A stretch of 64,000 nt of DNA from Bradyrhizobium sp. CCGE-LA001 (GCF_000296215.2 NZ_CP013949.1:5015501-5079500), one strand, 5' to 3'; positions 51,124-59,727 are shown, counted from the stretch's first letter. Notes: generated by a model from the sequence alone, not told the origin. Program-made: numbers and translations.

Positions 51124-52569
51124 TCAATTGCGCAGATACCGCCAGCCGACAACGACCCCGCTCACCGAGACGATGGTCCCGAGGATCGACAGCAACCACA
51201 CCACGATGTCCCAGGCCGGTCGATACGTCAGAAGCAACCAAAAATCAAAACTGTGCAGCGCGTTGAACAGCCAGCGATATGTGCGACGGCTGCTGTCCAC
51301 GCGGCCAAGGACGTCGCCCGTGATCGGGCTGATGTGAAACCATGTTCTCGCGTCGTCATCGAACACCGCGCGCAAGACAGGCAACTCGCGGTCGTGATGA
51401 TGCGCATACCAATAGGAGTCGTATTCCTCGAGCAGCAGCCGCTCGGCGAGGTGAGCTTGCGGCAGCAACTTCGCTGCGGCGGTCCAAAGACGATCCTGCG
51501 GAAGGGTCGTAGTCCGGCCGGTTCCCGCATCCAGCGGTCTTTGCATGCCGTCACGCGATGCGGCGATCATCATCGGTTTGCCGTCGAGCCACACAAAGCG
51601 TGCCTCGACCCTCGCATATTGCGGCGTTGGCAGCCTCGTCGCGATGGTCGGCGCATCATGGCCAGCATAGCGTTGCAGCACCTCCCGCGCCGTGTTGCGG
51701 CTTGCGAAATATTCGCCGGGATTGAGTGAAAGCCAGCCAGAGAACGTCCAGGTCAGCACGAAGGCGCCGGCAATCAGGCCCGTGACGTGGTGCCAGGCCA
51801 TCCAACCGCGATAGGGCGTGATCCTGCCACTCGCATAGCGCCGCTTCAGCCGCACGCGCAGGATGCCGATCCAGATGCCGGTGACGCCAACGATGAGACA
51901 GATGCCGGAGATCCAAAGCACGACGAGACGCCACAGCGGCCCGTCCTTGCGCAACACGGTCGGATAGATCCAATGCGGAATCGAGCCGAGCCAATTCCAG
52001 ACGCGCTCGGTCTGGTTGGTGTCGAGCACGATCTCGCCGGACCGTGAGGAGACATAGACCTTGGTGCCGGCATCGTCGCCGAGCGCAATGAGGTAGAGTG
52101 GTCGCATCGGATCGTAACGGGCAGTGACGCTCCATTGGTCGCGATCGATGATATCTTCGAGTCGCGGCGAACTGCTCGCGGGATGATGTCGCGCGACCGA
52201 GAGTGCCTGCCGTTCGGAAACCTCTGTGATGACGCGGCCGTCGGCTGCGGAGATCGCCTGCCGTTGACCGTCCCAGCCGGTGATCCGATAGACCGGCTCG
52301 TCCGCCAGCATGGAAAGCCGGAGATCGCGCGGGTAGCGCGTCGCGCCTGCGATCTTCATCGCTTCGTCGGGCGAAAGCGTCACCTTCTCCCATTGAATGT
52401 CGGGAAGCGCTGCCAGCCTTTCCTTGTCGGAAAGAGCTGGAAACGCGACATACATCATCACCACGCCGGACACGAACCACATGGCAAAAAACAGGCATGT
52501 GACGATGCCGACCCAGCGGTGGCCGATATACAGCCACCGCCGGAGTGCGCGTCTCAAGGGGCGTGCCAC
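51124..52569 (-). CDS. PepSY-domain membrane protein
   Basis: 481 residues when started at the GTG at 52569, 2 nt after the receptor stop; a longer frame to 52626 overlaps that gene. First helix with the family's WLYIGHRWVGI then FFAMWFVSGVVMMY, several further helices (VLTWTFSGWLSL, LLTYRPAWDIVVWLL) and a PepSY-like soluble part (PVYRITGWDGQRQAISAADGRV). Such proteins of the PepSY_TM family are common beside TonB-dependent receptors for siderophores; some act as periplasmic or inner-membrane reductases. It forms an operon with receptor 2. Confidence 0.88.
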   Translation of the reverse strand: MARPLRRALRRWLYIGHRWVGIVTCLFFAMWFVSGVVMMYVAFPALSDKERLAALPDIQWEKVTLSPDEAMKIAGATRYPRDLRLSMLADEPVYRITGWDGQRQAISAADGRVITEVSERQALSVARHHPASSSPRLEDIIDRDQWSVTARYDPMRPLYLIALGDDAGTKVYVSSRSGEIVLDTNQTERVWNWLGSIPHWIYPTVLRKDGPLWRLVVLWISGICLIVGVTGIWIGILRVRLKRRYASGRITPYRGWMAWHHVTGLIAGAFVLTWTFSGWLSLNPGEYFASRNTAREVLQRYAGHDAPTIATRLPTPQYARVEARFVWLDGKPMMIAASRDGMQRPLDAGTGRTTTLPQDRLWTAAAKLLPQAHLAERLLLEEYDSYWYAHHHDRELPVLRAVFDDDARTWFHISPITGDVLGRVDSSRRTYRWLFNALHSFDFWLLLTYRPAWDIVVWLLSILGTIVSVSGVVVGWRYLRN

Positions 52570-52571
52570 GT

Positions 52572-54848
52572 TCAGAACTTGACGTTCACTGCGACTTGCG
52601 CCGTGCGCGGCATGCCGAGCAGCCACTGTGTCGTGCCGCCCGACGTGGTGTAGATCTCATCGAAAAGATTGTAGACGCGGAACGACACGGTGGTGTTGAA
52701 ATCGGGCTTCCACTGCACGCCGGCATTGACGATGTTATAGGCCGGACGGGTCATCGTGTTGGCATTGTCCGCATAGGTCTTGCCGACGACCTGCACGCCC
52801 GCATGGGCCGACCAGTTCGGCGCGAAGGCCCAGGTCGCCCAGATGTTGGAGACCATCTGTGGTACGTTGACCGGCACGTTGCCAGCATAGTTCACGGCTA
52901 CGCCGCCGACCGACTGCACGAAGTCGTCGTACTTCGCGCGCAGGAAGGCGGTGTTGGCATCGATACGCCAGCCGTAGTCGAGCAGGAATCCGACCGATGC
53001 TTCGACACCGCGCGATGATTGCTGGCCGACCTGGACGGTCAGCGACGGAATGTTGGGATCGCGGGCCAGCAGGTTGTTCTTCACGATCTCGTAGCCGGCC
53101 AGAGTCCATTCACCGCGTCCGCCCCAGAACGATTGCTTGACGCCGATTTCGATCTGTCTGCCGGTGGCTAGCTCGAAGCTCTTGTTGGCCGATGACAGTG
53201 AGATCAGTCCTCCGACGGGATCGACGGCCGTGGCATATTGGCCATAGAAAGCGAGGTCCTTGACGGGTGTATAGACCGCGCCGGCGCGCCAGGTCGTGGA
53301 GGAGAACGACTTCTCGAAGCTGTTGGCGGGCGTGACATAGTCGGTGCGCGTGATCGTCGGCTCATCCTGGCGGATACCGGCAATCAAAGACAGTTGCTCG
53401 GTGACCGACAGCCGGTTCTCGGCGAACAGCGCGTATTGGTTGGTCACGCTGCCGTAGCCGGGAACCGTGGGGTTCGGACTGTTGAACACCCCGGGAACGA
53501 AGCTGTACGGGTCGACGGATGACGAGCCGCCATAGGGCGAGTTGTTGGTATGGGTGAAATTGATGCTGTTGACGTCAAAGCCCGCCAAGAATTCGTTGGC
53601 CATGCCCAGCACATGGCCGCGGAATTTCGCGTCCATGCGATTGCCGACCTGCTGCTGATCGTGAAAGATCTCGATATAGCTGGTTCGGTTGATGAGGCCG
53701 GTGGCAGGATTATAGGCGTAGCTTTCGACGTCCTTCCAGTGCCGCTTGGAGTTCAGATAGTACAGTGTATTCTGAAGCGAGATGCCATCGGCGACCTGCC
53801 ATTCGGTCTTGGCCTGGTTCCAGCTATCCTGGTAGCGGATGTGGCTGTCGCTGACGTTGTAGTTCTTGAAGCGGAGGGATTCATTGAGCATGCCGTTGAT
53901 CAGCGGCGTGCCGAAGTAGCGCGACGGGTGGCGGTCGCCGTAGTCCGTCGACAGCGTCCAGGTGACGTCCTCGTTCTGCCTGATCTGCACCACGGCATGA
54001 AGCGCGACATTCGAAGTGTTGTCACGATCGACCCATCCGTCCGACATGTTGCCGGAAGCGGTGATGCGATAGGCGACGTCCTTGCTGACCGGACCACCGC
54101 TGTCCACCGCGATCCGCCGGGTCATGTTGCTGTCCAGCGAAACTTCTGCCTGGTTGCGAGGGACCCACGAAGGTAGTTTCGAAACGATGTTGATGGCGCC
54201 GCCGACCGCGCCCGCGCCGTACATCACCGAGGCAGGGCCGCGCAGTACCTCGATGCGCTCTGTCGACCACGTGTCGAACGGAAAAGTCACCGTCCCGGCG
54301 CCGATATAGAGCTGGGTGCCGTCGTACAGCGTCATCACGGAGCCAAGGCCCGTGAAGCCGCGGGTGTTGAAGGAGACGCCGCCGTTGCCCGGTGCCGGAC
54401 TCGCCGTGAAGCCGGTCGCGTTTTGCGTCACCGCGTCCAGGATGTTCTGCTGGCCGCGTTCGGCGATGGTTTCAGCGGAGATCACCTCCACGCTGGCCGG
54501 CGTCTGCAGCCGCGTCAAGCCGAGGCGGCTGCCGGCCGTGCTTGCGCCGGTCAGGTTGAGCGTCGGTGCGGCGAACAAGGGGCCTGCCGGGTTGACCGCC
54601 GGAGCGCGCGCGTCGGCCGATGCGCTTGGTTGTTGGCGTGAGCGCGCGGCGCGCGTTGCATCGCTGCTGCGGCGGGTGCTGCGAGCGTTCGGAAGCCTTG
54701 CCGGCGACTGTACCACCACAGGGTCAAGTGTTTGGCCCGGCCTTTCGGACTGTGCCCAGCCATCGGTCGACAGAACGAGGCAGGAGAATGCAACCGAAAG
54801 GAACGACACACGGCGATGCCGTGGCGCGAAAAACGTATGGGAGGTCAT
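52572..54848 (-). CDS. TonB-dependent receptor 2 (riboswitch-controlled)
   Basis: 758 residues. Signal peptide (FLSVAFSCLVLSTDGWA), polar linker, plug domain with ETIAERGQQNILDAV and RGFTGLGSVMTLYDG, and a barrel ending in VAVNVKF, with terminal Phe. A cobalamin riboswitch lies just upstream on the same strand (54967-55140). It is therefore a candidate for uptake of cobalamin, a corrinoid or cobalt-containing complex, even though the sequence looks like a siderophore receptor. It is the first gene of a pair with the PepSY protein and related to receptor 1 in the plug. Confidence 0.93.
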   Translation of the reverse strand: MTSHTFFAPRHRRVSFLSVAFSCLVLSTDGWAQSERPGQTLDPVVVQSPARLPNARSTRRSSDATRAARSRQQPSASADARAPAVNPAGPLFAAPTLNLTGASTAGSRLGLTRLQTPASVEVISAETIAERGQQNILDAVTQNATGFTASPAPGNGGVSFNTRGFTGLGSVMTLYDGTQLYIGAGTVTFPFDTWSTERIEVLRGPASVMYGAGAVGGAINIVSKLPSWVPRNQAEVSLDSNMTRRIAVDSGGPVSKDVAYRITASGNMSDGWVDRDNTSNVALHAVVQIRQNEDVTWTLSTDYGDRHPSRYFGTPLINGMLNESLRFKNYNVSDSHIRYQDSWNQAKTEWQVADGISLQNTLYYLNSKRHWKDVESYAYNPATGLINRTSYIEIFHDQQQVGNRMDAKFRGHVLGMANEFLAGFDVNSINFTHTNNSPYGGSSSVDPYSFVPGVFNSPNPTVPGYGSVTNQYALFAENRLSVTEQLSLIAGIRQDEPTITRTDYVTPANSFEKSFSSTTWRAGAVYTPVKDLAFYGQYATAVDPVGGLISLSSANKSFELATGRQIEIGVKQSFWGGRGEWTLAGYEIVKNNLLARDPNIPSLTVQVGQQSSRGVEASVGFLLDYGWRIDANTAFLRAKYDDFVQSVGGVAVNYAGNVPVNVPQMVSNIWATWAFAPNWSAHAGVQVVGKTYADNANTMTRPAYNIVNAGVQWKPDFNTTVSFRVYNLFDEIYTTSGGTTQWLLGMPRTAQVAVNVKF

Positions 54849-55394
54849 AAACAGGACTCGCGATAACGTGGCACGTCACCGCGAACGCAGTTTGGCCTCT
54901 GCCTCGAGAGGAAGGCAGCTCCACACCCACCAGGACACCCCGCCCAATGTGCTCGCGTGTGACCACGACTGACGGCAGGTCTCCTGGCTCGCGGGTCGTT
55001 GCCTGTCGCCGCCTTCCCAAGCCCGCAGGGCCCAGTGGCGTTTGGCGAAGGCTCGCCGCTTACAGTTGCGGGGGCAGCCACGGCGTTGGGGGAGACCCCC
55101 GCACCGTATTCCCTATTGATCTCCCGAAGGAGAACCGTCGCAATCACACTAGTTTTTTTTGCAAAGAACTGTCAACTAGCCGTGCTGCTGACGCGGAAGT
55201 CGGCGCGTGATCCAGTCACCGCACCCAACGCCGTTAGTTCTTCTGCCTGGTTGCTGGCGAGTCCGGTCGTAGCTTGTTGCCGACGTCCCTATCTCCTTCG
55301 AAATGACGCCTGATTTCCGCCCCAGGGAGAACCCTCGTGATGAGACACCTCGAAACAATCGGGGCAACAACCACACTGCCTCACCACCACTCCC
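54849..55394. other. leader and upstream region of receptor 2
   Basis: The leader between riboswitch and start codon (54849-54966) contains an 8-bp hairpin CTGCCTCG/CGAGGCAG that may be part of the expression platform. The 250 bp beyond the riboswitch, up to 55394, show no gene. Confidence 0.5.
54967..55140 (-). promoter_or_regulatory. cobalamin riboswitch
   Basis: On the minus strand the conserved elements appear in order: GGAATACGGTGCGG, a paired arm, CCCGCAACTGTAAGCGG (55056-55072), GCCACTG (55033-55039) and the B12 box AGCCAGGAGACCTGCC (54973-54988), ending CGTCAGTC. This is a textbook cobalamin riboswitch, presumably turning off the TonB receptor when adenosylcobalamin is plentiful. Control is probably translational since no T-run follows. 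Confidence 0.95.
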
Positions 55395-55648
55395 TCACCC
55401 CCGCCGTGACAAAAACTCCAGCACGCCGGTCTTGTAGACCTTGTAGCCGACCGCGCGCATGTGATCGCGGTTCGGGAAGTCGAGGACTTGCGCGCCCGGG
55501 ATGATCGCGCCGAGCGCGCTCCCTGAGCCCACGACGTCGTCGGCGGTGCCGACCGCGATCAGCACCGGCACCTCGATGCGTGCGGCCTGCTGCCTCGTCA
55601 TGAGGTCGCGCGTGCCGCGCAGGCACGCTGCCAGCGCGCACAGGCGCA
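55395..55648 (-). pseudogene. hydrolase 3'-end fragment 1
   Basis: In one frame it reads LCALAACLRGTRDLMTRQQ then VPVLIAVGTADD, VLDFPNRDHMRAVGYKVYKTG and FLSRRG with stop, which is the last third of the alpha/beta hydrolase at 61633 (VLDIPNRDHMRAVGDKVYKTG). DNA identity is about 90% over 250 bp by eye. The catalytic Ser and lid are missing, so it cannot be an enzyme. One of four co-oriented copies. Confidence 0.9.
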
Positions 55649-55731
55649 CGCGCGATCTTGAAGGGGTGGAGGACTGCGAACTGCGCAGTTCTCCTAGTTT
55701 AATTTCGGAGCGGCCTGGCTGGTGTAAGATC

Positions 55732-55938
55732 ATGGTTCGAATGCAGAGCCGTCCTATGTCACAAGATTCGTTCGAAGCTCCGATCTGCTGCCCCAAGTGC
55801 GAGAAGCCGACCCATCTTCTGCAGCGATTGTGGAGCCCCAAAACTGGCAGCGTCCGAGTACTCAAGTGCTCTTGCGGCGAATTGGTTTGGGACGACCAGC
55901 GGAACCAGAAGCCGCCCCCCCCCCCCCGCAACGAGTGA
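55732..55938 (+). CDS. small zinc-ribbon-like protein with polyproline tail
   Basis: 68 residues at most. It has APICCPKCEKPTHLLQRLW and, near the end, VLKCSCGELVWD; the two CxxC-like pairs (CPKC and CSC) look like a zinc ribbon, with the second one shortened by one residue compared with typical KCxxCG. The end is PPPPPRNE, coded by a 13-base C run (55915-55927). Start choice: ATG at 55732 or 55741 or 55756; none has a strong ribosome site. It lies directly beside hydrolase fragment 1. Confidence 0.6.
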   Translation: MVRMQSRPMSQDSFEAPICCPKCEKPTHLLQRLWSPKTGSVRVLKCSCGELVWDDQRNQKPPPPPRNE

Positions 55939-56345
55939 GTTCTTGGAGTTCCACTGTTCTCGCCTGGCTAAGGCCTACGAGGCCGAGCGTGCGATCGAGC
56001 TGCAGCGCGTCGTCAGCCTCGAATCCTTGTCGGTTGCATGCCCCGCCTTGAGCAGTGAACCGGCACCCCATCGTTAACTTTGTTAAATGCATGGATTGGC
56101 ACAGCGTGGCCCTCTTGCCCTCAAGCGAAGGGAGACTCATGTGCAGACCTCAAACAACTGCAGAGATCACTCGATGGAATGCTATCGCCTGTCGCGGGCG
56201 ACGCAGGAGCAAACGGAAAGCAGGACGCTGAGAGTTGGCGCACAGTTGGCTTCGATTGGCCAATCAGATTGAACGACATGCAAAGTGCACTAAGAGGTGC
56301 GATGAGCCTCAAAGAAGCTCACCTTGAACTCTTGACCCCAATCGT
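55939..56345. other. gap with decayed reading frames
   Basis: A frame from about 55931 reads EFLEFHCSRLAKAYEAERAI, which looks like a gene without start. Another at 56087-56272 starts MHGLAQRG and includes MECYRLSRATQEQ. Both look like pieces of small Bradyrhizobium proteins, but neither has a convincing start or end. Confidence 0.35.
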
Positions 56346-56477
56346 ATGGCAAAGAAGCCCGACCACGAACGCGAAGCGGAAAACAAGGCCCGAATGGACG
56401 AGGCCCGGAAGGTCGTCGCAGATTATATCGACGACCAACGCGAGATAGCCGCCAAGCTAAGACGCAAGCTGGATTGA
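56346..56477 (+). CDS. 43-residue charged helical protein
   Basis: MAKKPDHEREAENKARMDEA, then KVVADYIDDQREIAAKLRRKLD and stop: a single long charged helix. Similar very small proteins of unknown function exist in Bradyrhizobium as I recall. No strong ribosome site is visible, so its reality is uncertain. It lies between hydrolase fragments 1 and 2. Confidence 0.45.
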   Translation: MAKKPDHEREAENKARMDEARKVVADYIDDQREIAAKLRRKLD

Positions 56478-56623
56478 GCGGCCTCTTACACTCAGCCGAA
56501 ATACATTGACTTCCGCTTGGGCCATTTGCCGACATCGTTCGGCTGTTCTCGCTGGCTTGAAGGGAGTGAACAGCCTCTTTCCTGGTGTGAACTTCAGGGT
56601 GATCGGCCGACAACCTCCTCGCC

Positions 56624-56832
56624 TCAGACAAACCCCAGCCCCGGCGGAAAATCCAGCACGCCGGTCTTGTAGACCTTGTCACCGACCGCCCGCATGTGAT
56701 CGCGGCCGGGAATGTCGAGCACTTGCGCACCCGGAATGATCGCGCCGAGCGCGCTCGCAGAGCCCGCGACGTCACGGAGCCGACCGCGATCAGCACCGGT
56801 ACCTCGCATTGCGGCGAGAGCGCACAATTGTC
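56624..56832 (-). pseudogene. hydrolase 3'-end fragment 2
   Basis: Contains ALGAIIPGAQVLDIPGRDHM, then RAVGDKVYKTGVLDFP, from the same hydrolase end, but the last codons differ (PPGLGFV instead of SRRG) and an internal 50-bp deletion has removed the segment equivalent to CLRGTRDLMTRQQ. It is the second of the four co-oriented copies. Confidence 0.88.
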
Positions 56833-57070
56833 CGCCTCTGACAGCTCTAGCCGGGCATAGTGCACCGTCACTCAATATCCAGGCATCGGGCTTTCATTGC
56901 GCACCAGTCGCGAAGGTTGTTGCGTGACGCGGCTGGACTAGCTTGGTGCGAACTTTGCGCCCTCACCATTGCCGCAGCCCAAGCAAATTGTGCACCGTCA
57001 CGCAGTTTGCGTATCTCCGCGTCTCACCTAAGGGTGCAGCCCAGCACCGTCACCGTAGTTCCGAAATTTT

Positions 57071-57484
57071 TCACATCGTCTTTGCGAGCGCGAACAACCG
57101 GAAATCTTCGAGCGCCGCGTGCCGATGCGGGGCGACTTCGCGCCGGTAGGTCTCGGTGTCGACGATCGAGCGGAAGGTGGCGAAATCGCCGTATTCGTTG
57201 AGCGCCACTTCGTCCCAACGTTCGCTTGGCGAGCCGACGAGGCTCGCCAGGAGCGGGACGGAAAGCACTCGCACGAGCGGCTTCCCGGCCGCGAGACGGC
57301 GGAATGCCGGCCGGTAGCGTTCATCAAAGGCTTCGCGGCCCGAGCAGGGCTCAGCATCGAATCCGTCCTCGTAATGCGCTTGCGCGCGGTAGCGTATCAG
57401 ATTGAGCATATAGATCGGCTGGCCGGATGGAATCGCCCGCTCGGCGGCGTCAAGGGCTTGCAGAGTGATTTCGATGAGGTTCAT
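57071..57484 (-). CDS. DUF1330-like protein
   Basis: 137 residues from the ATG at 57484, with GGGAAG upstream. The sequence PIYMLNLIRYRAQAHYEDG, then REAFDERYRPAFRRL and WDEVALNEYGDFATFRSIVD, has the pattern of the DUF1330/ferredoxin-like dimeric alpha-beta barrel family. No cofactor site is visible. It is divergent from the LysR regulator (57592); a palindrome over the regulator's start lies between the genes, so it is the likely target of that regulator. Confidence 0.82.
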   Translation of the reverse strand: MNLIEITLQALDAAERAIPSGQPIYMLNLIRYRAQAHYEDGFDAEPCSGREAFDERYRPAFRRLAAGKPLVRVLSVPLLASLVGSPSERWDEVALNEYGDFATFRSIVDTETYRREVAPHRHAALEDFRLFALAKTM

Positions 57485-57581
57485 CGGACTTCCCGGATTT
57501 ATAGCGCCGCGGAATGCGCGCTGACCGCTCCCAGCTAGACGGTGCGGAACGGCCATTGTAGTGACCCGGCGGCCATGATTA

Positions 57582-57600
57582 TGTGGACTCCATGTCCACA
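57582..57600. promoter_or_regulatory. probable LysR operator overlapping the regulator start
   Basis: TGTGGAC-N5-GTCCACA, a perfect 7-bp dyad with T-N11-A pattern inside. The ATG of the LysR gene (57592-57594) lies in the middle of it. Confidence 0.55.
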
Positions 57601-58527
57601 ACAGCTTTGCATCCCGATCTCTCGCGTCTCCTCGCCTTCGTCCGCGTCGTCGAGGCGGGTTCCTTCGCAGAAGCCGCGCGGCGCGCGGGAACGACCACCT
57701 CGGCGATGTCCAAGGCGGTCGCCCGCTTCGAAAAGGCTCACGGGTTGCGGCTCCTGCATCGCTCCACCCACTCGCTGGCGCTGACCGAAGAGGGCGACAG
57801 GCTCATGACGGCGGGTCGCGCGCTGGTGGAAAGCCTCGCCCGCGTCCAATCCGCGCTCGGCGAAGTCGCGCGCGACGATGGCGGACGGGTGCGCGTGACC
57901 GCCCCCGCCTCCTTCGCCCGCGCCTGCATCCTGCCGCGACTGCCGGCGTTCCTGCGGGAGCGGCCGGAAATCGAGATCGAGGTCAAATTCCGCAACGAGA
58001 TCCTCGATCTCGCGGCGGAAGGCGTCGACGTCGCGATCCGCTCGGGGCCGCTCGACCGCGCGCCGGGCCATCAGGCACGGCGGCTTTGCACGTTCTCCTG
58101 GATCGCTTGCGCCTCGCCTGGCTATCTGAAGGCGCGCGGCGCGCCCACCACTCCATACGAGCTTGCCGCGCACGACCATGTCGGCTTTCGCAATCCCGCA
58201 AGTGGTCAGATCCTGACCTGGCGCTTTGCCGATCCGCGCGGCAAGGGACCCATTCGCGTCACGCCCAAACCCAAGCACATTTGCGACGATGCGCATGCGA
58301 CGCTCGACTTGGTCGCGAGCGGATTTGGGATCGGCTGGGGGCCAGCGTGGCTCGTCAACGAAGACCTTCGCGCCGGCCGGCTGGTCGAGGTTCTGGGATC
58401 CTGGCGCGTCCCCGGGGAACCCCTATGGATGGTGCGCACCTCGGGCCGCCGCCCGCCCCTGCGCACGCAGCGCGTGATGTCATTCCTCAACACGCTTCCC
58501 GCAGCGTTCAGCGACAAGGCAGCGTAG
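57592..58527 (+). CDS. LysR-family transcriptional regulator
   Basis: 311 residues from the ATG at 57592 (GTG at 57583 is an alternative three codons upstream). N-terminal winged helix: LLAFVRVVEAGSFAEAARRAG then MSKAVARFEKAHGLRLLHRST. The effector domain starts GRVRVTAPASFARACILPRLPAFL and matches the CrgA-type group with IRSGPLDRAPGHQARRL. It most likely controls the divergent DUF1330-like gene and itself through the operator above. Hydrolase fragment 3 begins 31 nt after its stop. Confidence 0.94.
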   Translation: MSTTALHPDLSRLLAFVRVVEAGSFAEAARRAGTTTSAMSKAVARFEKAHGLRLLHRSTHSLALTEEGDRLMTAGRALVESLARVQSALGEVARDDGGRVRVTAPASFARACILPRLPAFLRERPEIEIEVKFRNEILDLAAEGVDVAIRSGPLDRAPGHQARRLCTFSWIACASPGYLKARGAPTTPYELAAHDHVGFRNPASGQILTWRFADPRGKGPIRVTPKPKHICDDAHATLDLVASGFGIGWGPAWLVNEDLRAGRLVEVLGSWRVPGEPLWMVRTSGRRPPLRTQRVMSFLNTLPAAFSDKAA

Positions 58528-58557
58528 GCGAAGAATCCCTCATGGCGCTTTGCCGAC

Positions 58558-58655
58558 TCACCCGCGGCGGGAGAGGAAATCCAGCACGCCGGTCTTGTAG
58601 ACCTTGTCGCCGACCGCGCGCATGTGATCGCGGTTCGGGATGTCGAGCACTTGCG
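58558..58655 (-). pseudogene. hydrolase 3'-end fragment 3
   Basis: Reads QVLDIPNRDHMRAVGDKVYK, then TGVLDFLSRRG and stop, almost identical to the end of the hydrolase at 61633, over about 98 bp. It then joins unrelated DNA (AAAGCGTTCTC). It is the third and shortest of the extra copies. Confidence 0.92.
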
Positions 58656-58773
58656 CAAAGCGTTCTCTGAGCCCGGAGTCCGATAACAGCCCTACAGGAC
58701 AGCGGTGACCGTCGGGCGGCTCGCTTGAACGCCTGCTTTTGACATGCAGCGGACGATGTGACGGGTCTGCTGC

Positions 58774-58822
58774 AACAACCACCCCCGAATGTTGCGACTC
58801 GGCAACACGCCACAAATATCGC
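58774..58822. repeat. dispersed intergenic repeat, copy 2
   Basis: AACAACCACC, then AATGTTGCGACTCGGCAACA, then CCACAAATATCGC: matches 50972-51020 with few mismatches. Confidence 0.65.
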
Positions 58823-58907
58823 AGCCCCCCGATCTGAGGCACTCTGTCGCAGGTGGCGAATTCATGTCACAACCCAACCGTGCTGGTGTTGCGCGGGGGA
58901 GGTTGGA

Positions 58908-59684
58908 ATGCGTCGTTTCGCAGGTGCAGGCGCTGGACTGTTCGCTATTGTGACCACCATAGGCGCAGCATCTGCTGCCGACCTCGCTGCAAGGCCTTAT
59001 ACGAAGGCCCCGCCGCCGATCGCCGCAATATACGACTGGAGCGGCTTCTACATCGGCATCAACGGCGGTGGCGGCTGGAGCCGGAATTGCTGGGACATCG
59101 TGACGAACATCTTCGGTGCGCCGGTGGTCCCTCCTGTGTCCGAGGGATGCCATACTGCGAGCGGAGCCGCGGTCGGCGGACAATTCGGCTATCGTTGGCA
59201 GAGCGGCGCATGGGTTTTCGGCCTTGAAGGGCAAGGCGATTGGGCCAACCTCAGCGGCTCCAATGGTCCCAGCCTGCTCGCAGGTGGCGGCGGCTCCGAC
59301 CGCACCAAGATCGATGCTTTCGGCTTGGTGACTGGCCAGGTCGGTTATGCCTGGAACAGCGTTTTATTCTACGTGAAGGGCGGCGGCATCGTCGCGAGCG
59401 ACAAGTACGAGGGCTTCCTCACCGCGACTGGCTTTGTTTTCGACAAAGCGAGCGAGACCCGCTGGGGTGGCGCGGTCGGCGCCGGTCTCGATTTCGGCGT
59501 AGCACCAAACGTCGTCGTCGGCGTGGACTATGTCCATGGCTTCATGGGGTCGCGCAACAATAGCTTCTATTTCACCGGCCCTCTCGGCGCGTTTTCTCGC
59601 ACTGATCGCATCAGCCAGGACATCGACATCGTCACCGCGCGCGTCAGCTACCGGTTTGGCGGGCCAGTTACCCCGACCTACTGA
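58908..59684 (+). CDS. outer-membrane beta-barrel protein, Omp25/RopB-like
   Basis: 258 residues from the ATG at 58908, with GGGGGAGG upstream. Signal peptide (cleavage near ASAA-DL), then DLAARPYTKAPPPIAAIYDW, which is the classic start of rhizobial and Brucella Omp25/Omp31-type barrels, then the glycine-rich strands (GFYIGINGGGGWS, AVGGQFGYRWQSGAWVFGLEGQ, GAGLDFGVAPNVVVGVDY). The C-terminal end VSYRFGG supports a barrel, with extra residues PVTPTY after it. It is a structural or adhesive surface protein; rhizobial relatives are abundant. It lies inside the hydrolase-repeat region. Confidence 0.9.
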   Translation: MRRFAGAGAGLFAIVTTIGAASAADLAARPYTKAPPPIAAIYDWSGFYIGINGGGGWSRNCWDIVTNIFGAPVVPPVSEGCHTASGAAVGGQFGYRWQSGAWVFGLEGQGDWANLSGSNGPSLLAGGGGSDRTKIDAFGLVTGQVGYAWNSVLFYVKGGGIVASDKYEGFLTATGFVFDKASETRWGGAVGAGLDFGVAPNVVVGVDYVHGFMGSRNNSFYFTGPLGAFSRTDRISQDIDIVTARVSYRFGGPVTPTY

Positions 59685-59727
59685 TCCAAAGGCGCGCGCG
59701 AGCACAGGTACGCCGAGGAAAATTCGG

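Larger units (their letters stand above)
58528..58907. other. gap with hydrolase fragment 3 and a dispersed repeat
   Basis: Contains hydrolase fragment 3 (58558-58655) and the repeat at 58774-58822. No gene was recognised. Confidence 0.55.

Noticed and set aside
55395..55931. Fragment 1 as a 178-residue functional protein
   Set aside because: Only the last third is hydrolase-like; the upstream part is antisense to the zinc-ribbon gene, and the catalytic Ser is missing.
55797..56051. Ser/Arg-rich plus-strand frame after the zinc-ribbon gene
   Set aside because: It has no start signal and overlaps the better zinc-ribbon frame.
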